NCBI GenBank assembly: GCA_002493635.1 | Contig: DKZL01000076.1 | Coordinates: forward strand, 1-23,423 | Direction of reading: 5' to 3' | From: Ruminococcaceae bacterium UBA7075 | GTDB taxonomy: Bacteria > Bacillota > Clostridia > Oscillospirales > Acutalibacteraceae | DNA length: 23,423 nucleotides | Shown: in pieces, positions 13,771 to 21,341 of the stretch | Layout of the letters: every line of letters starts with the position of its first letter | Numbering within the stretch: position 1 is the first letter of the stretch | Made by a program: the position numbers and the translations under genes | The notes under the pieces: generated by a model | Databases searched by the model: none | What the model was told of the DNA's origin: nothing | The model's input: only the letters and a program-made list of their open reading frames with translations

Positions 13771-16700
13771 ATGCCACTCAAAAGTAATATAAAAAGAGTT
13801 ATGGTTATCGGCTCGGGCCCGATTGTAATCGGACAGGCTGCTGAATTTGACTACGCAGGCACACAGGCTTGCCGTGCACTGAAGGAAGAAGGACTTGAGG
13901 TTATACTTGTAAACTCAAACCCTGCTACAATTATGACCGACAATGCAATGGCAGACAAGGTTTATATAGAGCCTCTTACACTTGAAACAGTAAAGAGAAT
14001 TATAAAAAAGGAACGTCCCGACAGCCTTCTTTCAACACTGGGCGGTCAGACGGGACTTACCCTTTCAATGCAGCTTGCCAAGGAGGGCTTCCTTGATAAA
14101 TACGGTGTTCAGCTTCTCGGTGCAAATCCTGAAACTATTGATAAGGCGGAGGACAGACAGCTATTCAAGGATACAATGCTTGAAATAAATCAGCCGGTAA
14201 TTCCGTCACTTGTAGTAAACGATGTTGAAACTGCTGTTAAGTTTGCTGACGAAATCGGATATCCTGTAATTATCCGCCCTGCATTTACGCTCGGAGGTAC
14301 AGGCGGCGGTATTGTAAACAACGAAGATGAGCTTCGTGAAATTACATCAAACGGACTTGAACTTTCACCGATTACACAGGTGCTTGTTGAAAAGTGCATC
14401 TCGGGCTGGAAAGAGGTTGAGTTTGAGGTAATGCGTGATAGCGACGGAAATGTAATCACCGTCTGCTCAATGGAAAACTTCGACCCTGTCGGCGTTCATA
14501 CAGGCGACTCAATCGTAATTGCACCGACTGTTACACTTGCAGACAAAGAGTATCAGATGCTCAGAAGCGCAGCTCTTGATATTATTTCTGCACTCAAAGT
14601 TGAGGGCGGCTGTAACTGTCAGTTTGCACTTAATCCCGAAACCTTTGAATATGCAGTAATCGAGGTTAATCCCCGTGTATCCCGTTCTTCTGCTCTTGCT
14701 TCAAAGGCAACAGGCTATCCGATTGCAAAGGTTGCGGCAAAAATTGCTATCGGATACACTTTAAATGAAATCAAAAATGCTGTAACAGGAACAACTTACG
14801 CTTGCTTTGAGCCTGCGCTCGACTATGTTGTAGTTAAGTTCCCGAAATGGCCTTTCGATAAATTCGTATACGCAAAGCGTGACCTCGGTACTCAGATGAA
14901 GGCAACAGGCGAGGTAATGGCTATTGCGCCGACCTTTGAGCAGGCTATTATGAAGGCTGTTCGAGGTGCGGAAATTTCGCATAATACTCTTAATGACAAG
15001 GAGTTTGCAGCACTTTCAAATGCATCTGTAATCGACAGATTAAGCGTTTGCGACGACAGAAGAATTTTCTGCGTATATGAGGCGCTTAAAAGAGGCGTAA
15101 CAGTTGACCAGATTCATGAGATCACTATGATTGACGAGTGGTTTTTAGAGAAGCTCTGCAACCTTATCGTAATTGAAAATGAACTTGCAAACAATGAACT
15201 GACAGAAGAACTGTATGTTCGTGCAAAGAACAAAGGCTTCCTTGACAAAACAATAGAAGAAATTTCGGGTCAAAAGATAAAGAATCCATTAGTTCCCGTA
15301 TATAAAATGGTTGATACCTGTGCAGCAGAATTTGAAGCACAGACACCGTATTTCTATTCAACCTTTGACAAAGAAAATGAGGCGGCAGAGTTTATAAACA
15401 GCCGCAAGACCGATAAAAAGACAGTAATTGTATTCGGTTCGGGACCAATCAGAATCGGACAGGGAATAGAATTTGACTATGCGTCGGTTCACTGCGTATG
15501 GGCACTCAAAAATGCCGGATATGACGTTGTAATTGTAAATAACAACCCCGAAACTGTTTCTACTGACTTTGATACAGCAGACAGACTTTATTTTGAACCG
15601 CTCACAACAGAAGATGTTATGGGTATTATCAAAACTGAACAGCCATTCGGCGTGGTTGTTGCTTTCGGCGGTCAGACTGCTATTAAGCTTACAAAATTTA
15701 TGAGCGACAACGGCGTAAATATTCTCGGTACTTCATATGATGCTATTGATATGGCAGAGGACAGAGAGCGTTTTGACGAGCTTCTCGAAAAATACCAGAT
15801 TAAGCGTCCTAAGGGTGTAACCGTTATGACAACGGAAGAAGCGCTTGAGGTTGCAGAAAAGGTCGGTTATCCGGTTCTTCTTCGCCCTTCATATGTTCTC
15901 GGCGGTCAGAATATGATTATCGCCTTCAACGAAGCTGATGTCAAGGAATATATGGCTATTATCCTTGCACAGAACATTGAAAATCCTATTCTTATTGATA
16001 AATACTTACAGGGTACTGAGATTGAAGTTGATGCAATCTGCGACGGCGAGGATATTCTCATTCCGGGTATTATGGAGCATATTGAACGTGCAGGTGTCCA
16101 CTCGGGCGACTCGATTGCCGTTTATCCTGCGTGGAACATTTCAGATGAAATGACTCAGACTATTATTGAAAGTTCCAAGAACCTTGCAATAGAGCTTAAG
16201 ACAAAGGGACTTGTTAATATTCAGTACCTTATCTATAAGGGTGAGCTTTATGTAATTGAGGTTAATCCTCGTTCATCAAGAACAATTCCGTACATCAGCA
16301 AGGTTACAGGTGTTCCTATGGTTGACCTTGCAACAAGAGCAATGCTCGGCGAAAAGCTTAAAGATATGGGTTATGGAACAGGTCTTTACAGAAAGAGTCC
16401 GTATGTTGCCGTTAAGGTTCCTGTATTCAGCTTTGAAAAGCTTATAAATGTTGATAACCACCTTGGACCTGAGATGAAGTCAACAGGTGAAGTTTTGGGT
16501 ATTGCAGGCACACTTGAAGAAGCACTCTACAAGGGCTTAATCGGTGCAGGCTACAAAATGAAGAAAAACGGCGGTGTGTTTATAACTGTCCGTAATTCAG
16601 ATAAGTCTGAAATCGGTGAAATCGCAAAGAAATATTACGATATGGGATTCAAAATTTACGCTACTCAGGGTACGGCAGAGGTGCTTTCAAAGTACGGCAT

Positions 16701-17823
16701 TGATGCTGTAACCGTTAAGAAGATTCACGAGTCCCAGACTGATAATACACTCACACTTATTGAGTCGGGCAAAATTCAGTATGTAATTTCAACATCTGCA
16801 AAGGGCAGAATTCCGTCAAGAGATTCAGTTAAAATCAGAAGAAAAACTGTTGAAAGAAATATCCCTTGCCTTACATCGCTGGATACAGCCAATGCTCTTG
16901 CACAGTGCCTTATGAGCCACTATACACAGCACAGCACAGAACTTATTGATATAAATAATATGAGGGAAGAGAAGCTTATGCTAAAGTTTACTAAGATGCA
17001 GGGTATAGGTAATGACTATATCTATTTCAGTACATTTGATCAGGAAATAAACAATCCCGAAGCATTGTCTGTAAGACTTTCCGACAGACATTTCGGTATC
17101 GGCGGTGACGGTGTAATCCTTGTTTGCCCATCAAAAGTTGCGGATGCAAAAATGAAGATGTACAACCTCGATGGTTCAGAGGGAAAAATGTGCGGTAACG
17201 GCATACGTTGTGTCGGCAAATTCCTCTATGACCACGGTATGGTTGATGTAAATGAAAAGGATGAAATCACTGTTGAAACCTTAAGCGGTATCAAGAGCCT
17301 TAAAGCATATACAACAGACGGAGAGGTAACAAGACTTCGTGTAGATATGGGCAAGGCAATTCTTGATCCTAAGCAGATTCCTGTTGCACTTGACGGCGAT
17401 AAGGTTGTAAACAAGACAGTTAAAATAGGCGAAAAGGAATATGACATCACCTGTGTTTCAATGGGCAATCCGCATTGTGTAGTATTTATGGATGACATAG
17501 ACAACCTTGAAATAGAAAAAATCGGACCTGTATTTGAGCTTGACCCGATTTTCCCTGAGAGGGTAAACACAGAGTTTGTAACGGTTCTTGATGACAACAC
17601 AATAAAAATGCGTGTGTGGGAGCGTGGTTCAGGCGAAACCTGGGCTTGCGGTACCGGTGCATGCGCAGTTGCAGTAGCAGCTTGCGAAAACGGTTTCTGC
17701 AAAAAGGGCGAAGACATTAAAATCAAGCTTAAGGGCGGCGACCTTATCATTAACTATACTGACGAAACGGTATATATGACAGGTAATGCTGAAAAAGTAT
17801 TTGAAGGCGAAATTGAGGTGTAA
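13771..17823 (+). CDS. carB-dapF: Carbamoyl-phosphate synthase large subunit fused in frame to diaminopimelate epimerase (CarB-DapF)
   Basis: 1350 aa with no stop between two enzymes. Residues 1-1060 are a complete CarB: first ATP-grasp half (VIGSGPIVIGQAAEFDYAGT), second half from about 551 (VFGSGPIRIGQGIEFDYASV) and the MGS-like allosteric domain (about 934-1046). Residues 1070-1350 are a complete 281-aa DapF, with catalytic Cys in MCGNGIRC (C72 of DapF) and WACGTGAC (C224 of DapF). The linker is about 20 residues. DapF has its own ribosome site, GAGGGAAGAG (16962-16971), 6 nt before ATG 16978, so separate translation or internal initiation is possible. CarB makes carbamoyl phosphate; DapF converts LL- to meso-diaminopimelate. 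It lies in an operon with carA, pyrG and dapL. Confidence 0.93.
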   Translation: MPLKSNIKRVMVIGSGPIVIGQAAEFDYAGTQACRALKEEGLEVILVNSNPATIMTDNAMADKVYIEPLTLETVKRIIKKERPDSLLSTLGGQTGLTLSMQLAKEGFLDKYGVQLLGANPETIDKAEDRQLFKDTMLEINQPVIPSLVVNDVETAVKFADEIGYPVIIRPAFTLGGTGGGIVNNEDELREITSNGLELSPITQVLVEKCISGWKEVEFEVMRDSDGNVITVCSMENFDPVGVHTGDSIVIAPTVTLADKEYQMLRSAALDIISALKVEGGCNCQFALNPETFEYAVIEVNPRVSRSSALASKATGYPIAKVAAKIAIGYTLNEIKNAVTGTTYACFEPALDYVVVKFPKWPFDKFVYAKRDLGTQMKATGEVMAIAPTFEQAIMKAVRGAEISHNTLNDKEFAALSNASVIDRLSVCDDRRIFCVYEALKRGVTVDQIHEITMIDEWFLEKLCNLIVIENELANNELTEELYVRAKNKGFLDKTIEEISGQKIKNPLVPVYKMVDTCAAEFEAQTPYFYSTFDKENEAAEFINSRKTDKKTVIVFGSGPIRIGQGIEFDYASVHCVWALKNAGYDVVIVNNNPETVSTDFDTADRLYFEPLTTEDVMGIIKTEQPFGVVVAFGGQTAIKLTKFMSDNGVNILGTSYDAIDMAEDRERFDELLEKYQIKRPKGVTVMTTEEALEVAEKVGYPVLLRPSYVLGGQNMIIAFNEADVKEYMAIILAQNIENPILIDKYLQGTEIEVDAICDGEDILIPGIMEHIERAGVHSGDSIAVYPAWNISDEMTQTIIESSKNLAIELKTKGLVNIQYLIYKGELYVIEVNPRSSRTIPYISKVTGVPMVDLATRAMLGEKLKDMGYGTGLYRKSPYVAVKVPVFSFEKLINVDNHLGPEMKSTGEVLGIAGTLEEALYKGLIGAGYKMKKNGGVFITVRNSDKSEIGEIAKKYYDMGFKIYATQGTAEVLSKYGIDAVTVKKIHESQTDNTLTLIESGKIQYVISTSAKGRIPSRDSVKIRRKTVERNIPCLTSLDTANALAQCLMSHYTQHSTELIDINNMREEKLMLKFTKMQGIGNDYIYFSTFDQEINNPEALSVRLSDRHFGIGGDGVILVCPSKVADAKMKMYNLDGSEGKMCGNGIRCVGKFLYDHGMVDVNEKDEITVETLSGIKSLKAYTTDGEVTRLRVDMGKAILDPKQIPVALDGDKVVNKTVKIGEKEYDITCVSMGNPHCVVFMDDIDNLEIEKIGPVFELDPIFPERVNTEFVTVLDDNTIKMRVWERGSGETWACGTGACAVAVAACENGFCKKGEDIKIKLKGGDLIINYTDETVYMTGNAEKVFEGEIEV
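16962..16980 (+). promoter_or_regulatory. Internal ribosome site and start codon for DapF inside the fused ORF
   Basis: GAGGGAAGAG (16962-16971) then AAGCTT and ATG at 16978-16980, which is exactly the natural first residue of DapF (MLKFTKMQGIGND). It looks like a normal gene start whose upstream stop codon has disappeared. Confidence 0.65.
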
Positions 17824-17826
17824 GTC

Positions 17827-19452
17827 GTGGAAATGACAGAGCAGAAAAAGACTAAAAAATATATATTCGTCACAGGCGGTGTTGTTTCGGGTCTTGGAAA
17901 AGGTATTACAGCGGCGTCACTCGGACGACTTTTGAAGGCGAGAGGACTTAAAATTGTCGCTCAGAAGCTTGATCCGTACATAAATGTTGATCCGGGCACA
18001 ATGAGTCCTTATCAGCACGGCGAGGTTTATGTAACTGAGGACGGTGCAGAAACCGACCTCGACCTCGGTCACTATGAGCGTTTTATTGACGAGGATTTGA
18101 ATAAGTATTCAAATCTTACAACAGGCAAGGTTTATTCAAATGTACTTGAAAAGGAACGCCACGGAGATTACCTCGGCAAAACAGTACAGGTAATTCCGCA
18201 CATCACAAACGAAATCAAATCATTTATATATAACGTAGGTGAAAAGACAAACGCAGATGTTGTAATCACGGAAATCGGCGGTACAGTAGGCGACATTGAG
18301 AGTCAGCCGTTCCTTGAGGCTATCCGTCAGGTATCTCTTGAGGTGGGCAGAGAAAACAGCATTTTCATCCACGTAACCCTCGTTCCTTATATCAAGGGCA
18401 GTGAGGAGCATAAGTCAAAGCCTACGCAGCATTCAGTAAAGGAACTTCGTTCAATCGGTATCAATCCCGACATAATTGTACTTCGTTGTGATGAGCCGCT
18501 TGAAGAAAGCATTTTCAATAAGATTGCGTTGTTCTGCAATGTAAAGCCTGACTGCGTAATTGAAAACATAACATTACCAACACTTTATCAGGCACCTCTT
18601 ATGCTTGAAAAGAGCAACTTTTCAAATGTTGTCTGTCGTGAGCTTAATCTTAAAACAGATGTTAAGCCCGACCTTACAGAGTGGGAGGAAATGCTTGACC
18701 GTATTAACAACCGCAACAAAAAGTGCACAATCGCACTTTGCGGAAAATATGTTGCACTCCACGATGCATATCTTTCTGTTGCCGAGGCTCTTCGTCACGG
18801 CGGTTATGAAAATGCAACTGATGTAGAAATCAAGTGGGTTGACTGCGAGCTTCTCACAAAATATAAGGTTGACGAGCTTTTGGGCGATGTTGACGGCATC
18901 CTTGTTCCCGGCGGTTTTGGCGACAGAGGCGTTGAGGGTAAGGTTATGGCGGCTAAATATGCCCGTGAACACGACATTCCATACCTCGGAATCTGCCTTG
19001 GTATGCAGACAGCTGTAATTGAGTATGCACGTAATGTTGTAGGTTACAGTGATGCAAATAGTGGCGAGTTTACTCCGAACGGCGACCATAATGTAATAGA
19101 TTTGATGCCTGAACAGCTTGGTGTTGAGGATATGGGCGGTACAATGCGTCTTGGTGCTTATCCTTGTGTAATCAAGCCGGGCAGTAAGATGGAAAAAGCC
19201 TACGGTAAGTCTGAAATTTCCGAGCGTCACCGTCACCGTTATGAGTTTAATAACGATTACCGTGAGGACATTGAAAATGCAGGTATGCGTATTACAGGTA
19301 CTTCACCTAACGGACTTCTTGTTGAAGCAGTTGAAATTCCCGACAAGCGTTTCTTTGTAGGCGTTCAGTATCATCCTGAGTTCAAGTCAAGACCAAACCG
19401 TGCGCACCCGCTGTTCAGAGATTTCATTAAAGCGGCTGTTGAAAGTAAATAA
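17827..19452 (+). CDS. pyrG: CTP synthase
   Basis: 541 aa, normal length. The N-terminal amidoligase domain has FVTGGVVSGLGKGITAASLGRLL, KLDPYINVDPGTMSPYQHGEV and EIGGTVGDIESQPF. The C-terminal class I glutaminase has C390 in GICLGMQ and H516/E518 in YHPEF. It converts UTP to CTP with ATP and glutamine. Start GTG 17827 uses the GAGGTG that forms the last codons of dapF, 3 bp after its stop, so it is translationally coupled; an ATG at 17833 is an alternative. No pyrG-type leader attenuator is possible at this spacing. Confidence 0.97.
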   Translation: MEMTEQKKTKKYIFVTGGVVSGLGKGITAASLGRLLKARGLKIVAQKLDPYINVDPGTMSPYQHGEVYVTEDGAETDLDLGHYERFIDEDLNKYSNLTTGKVYSNVLEKERHGDYLGKTVQVIPHITNEIKSFIYNVGEKTNADVVITEIGGTVGDIESQPFLEAIRQVSLEVGRENSIFIHVTLVPYIKGSEEHKSKPTQHSVKELRSIGINPDIIVLRCDEPLEESIFNKIALFCNVKPDCVIENITLPTLYQAPLMLEKSNFSNVVCRELNLKTDVKPDLTEWEEMLDRINNRNKKCTIALCGKYVALHDAYLSVAEALRHGGYENATDVEIKWVDCELLTKYKVDELLGDVDGILVPGGFGDRGVEGKVMAAKYAREHDIPYLGICLGMQTAVIEYARNVVGYSDANSGEFTPNGDHNVIDLMPEQLGVEDMGGTMRLGAYPCVIKPGSKMEKAYGKSEISERHRHRYEFNNDYREDIENAGMRITGTSPNGLLVEAVEIPDKRFFVGVQYHPEFKSRPNRAHPLFRDFIKAAVESK

Positions 19453-19482
19453 ATTCCGTTCAAACATAGAGGAGGAATAAAA

Positions 19483-20664
19483 TTGAAGATTAATAAGAAT
19501 TTTGATAATCTCGTTCCAAACTATCTTTTTGCCGATATAGCAAAAAAGACAAATGCATATATTTCGGCTCATCCCGATGCAAAGGTAATCAAGCTCGGTA
19601 TCGGTGATGTTACACTTCCGCTTGCACCTGTTGTTGTTGAAGCAATGAAAAAGGGTGCAGAGGACCTTGCTCATAAGGAAACATTTAAGGGCTATCCCGA
19701 CTACGAGGGTTACGAGTTTTTAAGACAGGCAATTTCAGACTATTACAAGGGTTTTGGTGTAACAGTCGGTGCTGATGAGATTTTTGTATCTGACGGTGCA
19801 AAGTCTGACTGCGGCAATATCGGCGATATTTTTGACAAGGACAATGTTGTTCTTGTTACTGACCCTGTTTATCCTGTATATGTTGACTCAAATATTATGG
19901 CAGGAAGAAAAATTGTTTACGCTGCTTCAAACGAGTCAAACGGCTTTGCCGCTCTACCTGATGAAAGCGTAAAGACTGATATAATCTACCTTTGCTCACC
20001 TAATAACCCTACAGGCTCTGCATATACGGCAGAACAGCTAAAAATGTGGGTTGATTATGCGCTCGCAAATGATGCAATCATTCTGTATGACTGCGCATAT
20101 GAGGCATTTATTACTGAAGATTTGCCGCGTTCAATTTTTGCAATCGAGGACGCACGCAAGTGTGCAATCGAAATGTGCTCTCTTTCAAAGACAGCTGGCT
20201 TTACAGGCACACGCTGCGGATACACAGTAATTCCAAAAGAGCTTGAGCGTGACGGTCACAATATCTATTCAACATGGTATCGCCGTCAGGCAACAAAGTT
20301 CAACGGTGTTTCATGGCCTGTACAGTGTGCAGCTGCCGCAGTATTCAGCGAAGAGGGACAAAAGCAGATTAAGGAAAATATTGCTTACTATCAGGAAAAT
20401 GCAAGAATTATTGCATCAGCACTTGATGAACTCGGCATTTACTATACAGGCGGTAAGAACTCACCATACATTTGGCTCAAGTGTCCGAATGGTATGGGCA
20501 GCTGGGAATTTTTTGACCTCCTGCTTAACGAGGCAAATGTTGTAGGTACACCTGGTGAAGGTTTTGGTGAGAATGGTGCAGGCTACTTCCGTCTTACTTC
20601 ATTCGGCGACAGAGATAACACAATCGAAGCTGTTGAGAGAATTAAAAAGCTTCTTTCAAAATAA
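19483..20664 (+). CDS. dapL: LL-diaminopimelate aminotransferase
   Basis: 393 aa fold type I PLP aminotransferase. The opening NFDNLVPNYLFADIAKKTNAY, KLGIGDVTLPLAP and ETFKGYPDYEGYEFLR are DapL signatures, and the PLP lysine is K236 in SLSKTAGFTGTR. It makes LL-DAP from tetrahydrodipicolinate in one step, bypassing the succinylase/acetylase routes; DapF in the same operon then forms meso-DAP. TTG 19483 follows a very strong AGAGGAGGAAT site 30 bp after pyrG. It is the last gene before a strong terminator. Confidence 0.95.
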   Translation: MKINKNFDNLVPNYLFADIAKKTNAYISAHPDAKVIKLGIGDVTLPLAPVVVEAMKKGAEDLAHKETFKGYPDYEGYEFLRQAISDYYKGFGVTVGADEIFVSDGAKSDCGNIGDIFDKDNVVLVTDPVYPVYVDSNIMAGRKIVYAASNESNGFAALPDESVKTDIIYLCSPNNPTGSAYTAEQLKMWVDYALANDAIILYDCAYEAFITEDLPRSIFAIEDARKCAIEMCSLSKTAGFTGTRCGYTVIPKELERDGHNIYSTWYRRQATKFNGVSWPVQCAAAAVFSEEGQKQIKENIAYYQENARIIASALDELGIYYTGGKNSPYIWLKCPNGMGSWEFFDLLLNEANVVGTPGEGFGENGAGYFRLTSFGDRDNTIEAVERIKKLLSK

Positions 20665-20682
20665 TTCTATTAAATCATTAAA

Positions 20683-20710
20683 AAGGAACGGTTTGCGCCG
20701 TTCCTTTTTT
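20683..20710 (+). terminator. Terminator of the carA-dapL operon
   Basis: AAGGAACGG (20683-20691) pairs perfectly with CCGTTCCTT (20698-20706), loop TTTGCG, ending in a T-run to 20710; the A-tract before the stem lengthens it. Confidence 0.95.
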
Positions 20711-20723
20711 ACTTTATAGCAAA

Positions 20724-20758
20724 CTGCCCGGACAAGTGCAGCCCACCGGCTGCTTTTT
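20724..20758 (+). repeat. Hairpin repeat unit, copy B
   Basis: Starts CTGCCCGGACAAGT and continues into the core GCAGCC-CACC-GGCTGC (20738-20753), then TTTTT. Copy C, exactly 100 bp downstream, keeps both the left arm and the core, with four changes in 31 nt (three of them C/T or G/A). The intervening sequence is not repeated. Confidence 0.7.
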
Positions 20759-20823
20759 AACATTACAAAAAACTTCTCGTACTTCTCAGTCGGGCACAGA
20801 AGTGAGTTTTTATATGATGCTGT

Positions 20824-20858
20824 CTGCTCGGATAGGTACAGCCCACCGGCTGCTATTT
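20824..20858 (+). repeat. Hairpin repeat unit, copy C
   Basis: Left arm CTGCTCGGATAGGT then core ACAGCC-CACC-GGCTGC-T and ATTTTT. It touches the stop codon of the minus-strand XRE gene, as copy A lies just beyond the stop of the Cys-rich protein gene. Confidence 0.7.
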
Positions 20859-21185
20859 TTGTATATTGTAATTTTTAATTACTGCATTTATACTCTGTTT
20901 TTCATCTTTTGTCAGCTTTCTGTATTCGTCTACCAATATGGATTCTTCATTATTCAAATCATAATGATAAACTTCTTCAATTATATGTTTTATGTCGGTA
21001 TGCCCCACAAGGTAGTCGACCGAAGTGCCAAATATGTCGGCAAGGTTAATAAGAGTGCTTATATCAGGTTCAACATTATGATTTTCATACTTATTTATAG
21101 ATTGCTGGCTTGTTCCTATAATTTCGGCGAGCTTTTGCTGACTGATTCCTGCTTCTAATCTTAATTTTTTTAAATTTTTTACCAT
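20853..21185 (-). CDS. XRE-family HTH transcriptional regulator
   Basis: 110 aa. The N-terminal HTH_XRE (residues 4-60) reads LKKLRLEAGISQQKLAEIIGTSQQSINKYENHNVEPDISTLINLADIFGTSVDYLVG, split here as the standard five-helix pattern. The short acidic C-terminal helix region ends in a DEKQSINAVI helix typical of repressors of this type. ATG 21185 has GAGGTGG closely upstream. It is divergent from the surface-protein gene, and the shared 156-bp region holds the operator candidates, so it probably controls that gene and itself. Confidence 0.93.
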   Translation of the reverse strand: MVKNLKKLRLEAGISQQKLAEIIGTSQQSINKYENHNVEPDISTLINLADIFGTSVDYLVGHTDIKHIIEEVYHYDLNNEESILVDEYRKLTKDEKQSINAVIKNYNIQK

Positions 21186-21211
21186 ATAACCACCTCAACT
21201 TTAATATTAAC

Positions 21212-21249
21212 AACTTATATTAGTTAAATAAAAAACTTATTGTTAGTTA
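21212..21249. promoter_or_regulatory. Two direct repeats, candidate XRE operators
   Basis: AACTTATATTAGTTA (21212-21226) and AACTTATTGTTAGTTA (21234-21249), start-to-start distance 22 bp (two helical turns). Each has dyad ends AACT...AGTT. They lie between the XRE start codon and the -35 of the surface gene, with the second abutting that -35. Confidence 0.5.
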
Positions 21250-21278
21250 TTGACAACAACCAGAGGTTGTGATATATT
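21250..21278 (+). promoter_or_regulatory. SigA promoter of the surface-protein gene with a palindrome in its spacer
   Basis: TTGACA (21250-21255), 17-nt spacer, TATATT (21273-21278). The spacer carries the perfect inverted repeat ACAACC-AGA-GGTTGT (21256-21270). A repressor bound there would block RNA polymerase directly. Confidence 0.75.
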
Positions 21279-21341
21279 ATTATTGTAAATTTGACAAAGC
21301 AAGCCAAATTTTTCAAAAATTATTATTAAGGAGAAGAACAA

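Noticed and set aside
18622..19236. Long open frame (204 aa) antisense to pyrG
   Set aside because: It overlaps a certain, conserved CDS, has low-complexity Cys/Ile-rich composition and no ribosome site; it is a codon-bias shadow. The same applies to 1502-2047, 17226-17750, 9052-9606 and 7916-8320.
20724..20858. Repeats as a short CRISPR array
   Set aside because: Only two full units, an internal hairpin with T-tail, spacing of about 70 bp, no cas genes, and a third core more than 20 kb away.
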